Source: UBA2283 sp041658955 (GTDB lineage Bacteria > Patescibacteriota > Microgenomatia > UBA12405). From it: a DNA stretch of 21,485 nt. The stretch covers positions 1 through 21,485 of the forward strand of contig JBAZZE010000015.1 of NCBI GenBank assembly GCA_041658955.1. Direction: 5' to 3'. The position numbers and the translations under genes were made by a program. The notes under the pieces were generated by a model that saw only the letters and a list, made by a program, of their open reading frames with translations, searched no databases and was not told the DNA's origin. Below, one piece after another: positions 21,402 through 21,485 of the stretch (its first letter is position 1; the number at the start of each line of letters is the position of its first letter).

Positions 21402-21485
21402 ATGAAAATACTAGTAACAGGTGGACTAGGCTTTATAGGTGGACACTTTATCCGCTATTGGCTATCCGCTCATCCCAAAGACCAA
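21402..21485 (+). CDS. rmlB: NAD-dependent sugar-nucleotide epimerase/dehydratase, probably dTDP-glucose 4,6-dehydratase (3' partial)
   Basis: Only the first 28 codons are in the window: MKILVTGGLGFIGGHFIRYW, then LSAHPKDQ. The Rossmann motif GGxGFIGG binds NAD. The following FIRYWL and HPKD pattern is typical of RmlB (dTDP-glucose 4,6-dehydratase), which makes dTDP-4-keto-6-deoxyglucose for rhamnose and other surface sugars. Other members of the extended SDR family, such as UDP-glucose 4-epimerase, share the first motif, so the exact enzyme is likely rather than certain. A near-consensus promoter lies immediately upstream, so this probably begins a new transcription unit for envelope polysaccharide synthesis. 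Confidence 0.75.
   Translation, partial: MKILVTGGLGFIGGHFIRYWLSAHPKDQ

Noticed and set aside
1..21485. CRISPR array, tRNA genes or phage genes
   Set aside because: No evenly spaced direct repeats, no cloverleaf and no phage structural or packaging genes were seen; the baseplate-J likeness is a single domain only.

Overview
The window reads as a low-GC bacterial chromosome segment, most likely from the Candidate Phyla Radiation (Patescibacteria), with Microgenomates-type surface genes. This is inferred from gene content and was not tested by phylogeny. TGA is used as a normal stop, including inside ATGA start-stop overlaps, so there is no sign of the UGA-glycine code of Gracilibacteria or Absconditabacteria. 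A hand count of bases 16201-16260 gives 18 G+C of 60, typical of most of the window. Bases 20041-20100, inside one foreign-looking gene, give 37 of 60.

Region 1 (1-4441, + strand) is a tight cell-envelope and housekeeping operon. It holds the end of a large membrane protein with a baseplate-J-like domain, a sortase, the RuvX/YqgF nuclease, a 66-residue zinc-ribbon protein, the MltG lytic transglycosylase and a Nudix hydrolase. Genes overlap by 4 bp or sit 2-4 bp apart. Region 2 (4433-5975, - strand) holds a secreted Ig-like protein with a sortase-signal-like tail and a MiaB-type radical SAM enzyme that lacks the TRAM domain. Region 3 (5976-7958, + strand) starts at back-to-back promoters and encodes two single-pass membrane proteins, one with a pacifastin-like cysteine motif.

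Region 4 (7968-16137, + strand) is the core information operon rpoB-rpoC-rpsL-rpsG. It has a consensus -10 box, an attenuator-like hairpin in the rpoB leader and a perfect 15-bp terminator after rpsG. fusA and tuf do not follow. Residues at the sites of action of rifampicin and streptomycin carry substitutions linked to resistance, and the RNA polymerase trigger loop is unusual. Region 5 (16160-17626) is one envelope protein joining a PilM-like cytoplasmic part, a membrane helix and a LytR_C domain.

Region 6 (17652-21190, - strand) is an accessory islet. It contains a decayed gene end, five small unrecognised genes (two with apparently related domains), long hairpins, and a GC-rich membrane Nudix-like gene. 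That gene is preceded by a strong promoter, a structured RNA with two competing hairpins, a terminator and a large inverted repeat. I consider this leader the best candidate for an undescribed regulatory system. The window ends at the start of an rmlB-like sugar-nucleotide dehydratase gene with its own strong promoter.

Three kinds of translation start occur side by side: -10 boxes ending 6-9 nt before the ATG (leaderless or nearly so), A-rich leaders without Shine-Dalgarno, and a few strong Shine-Dalgarno sites (rpoC and the GC-rich Nudix gene).
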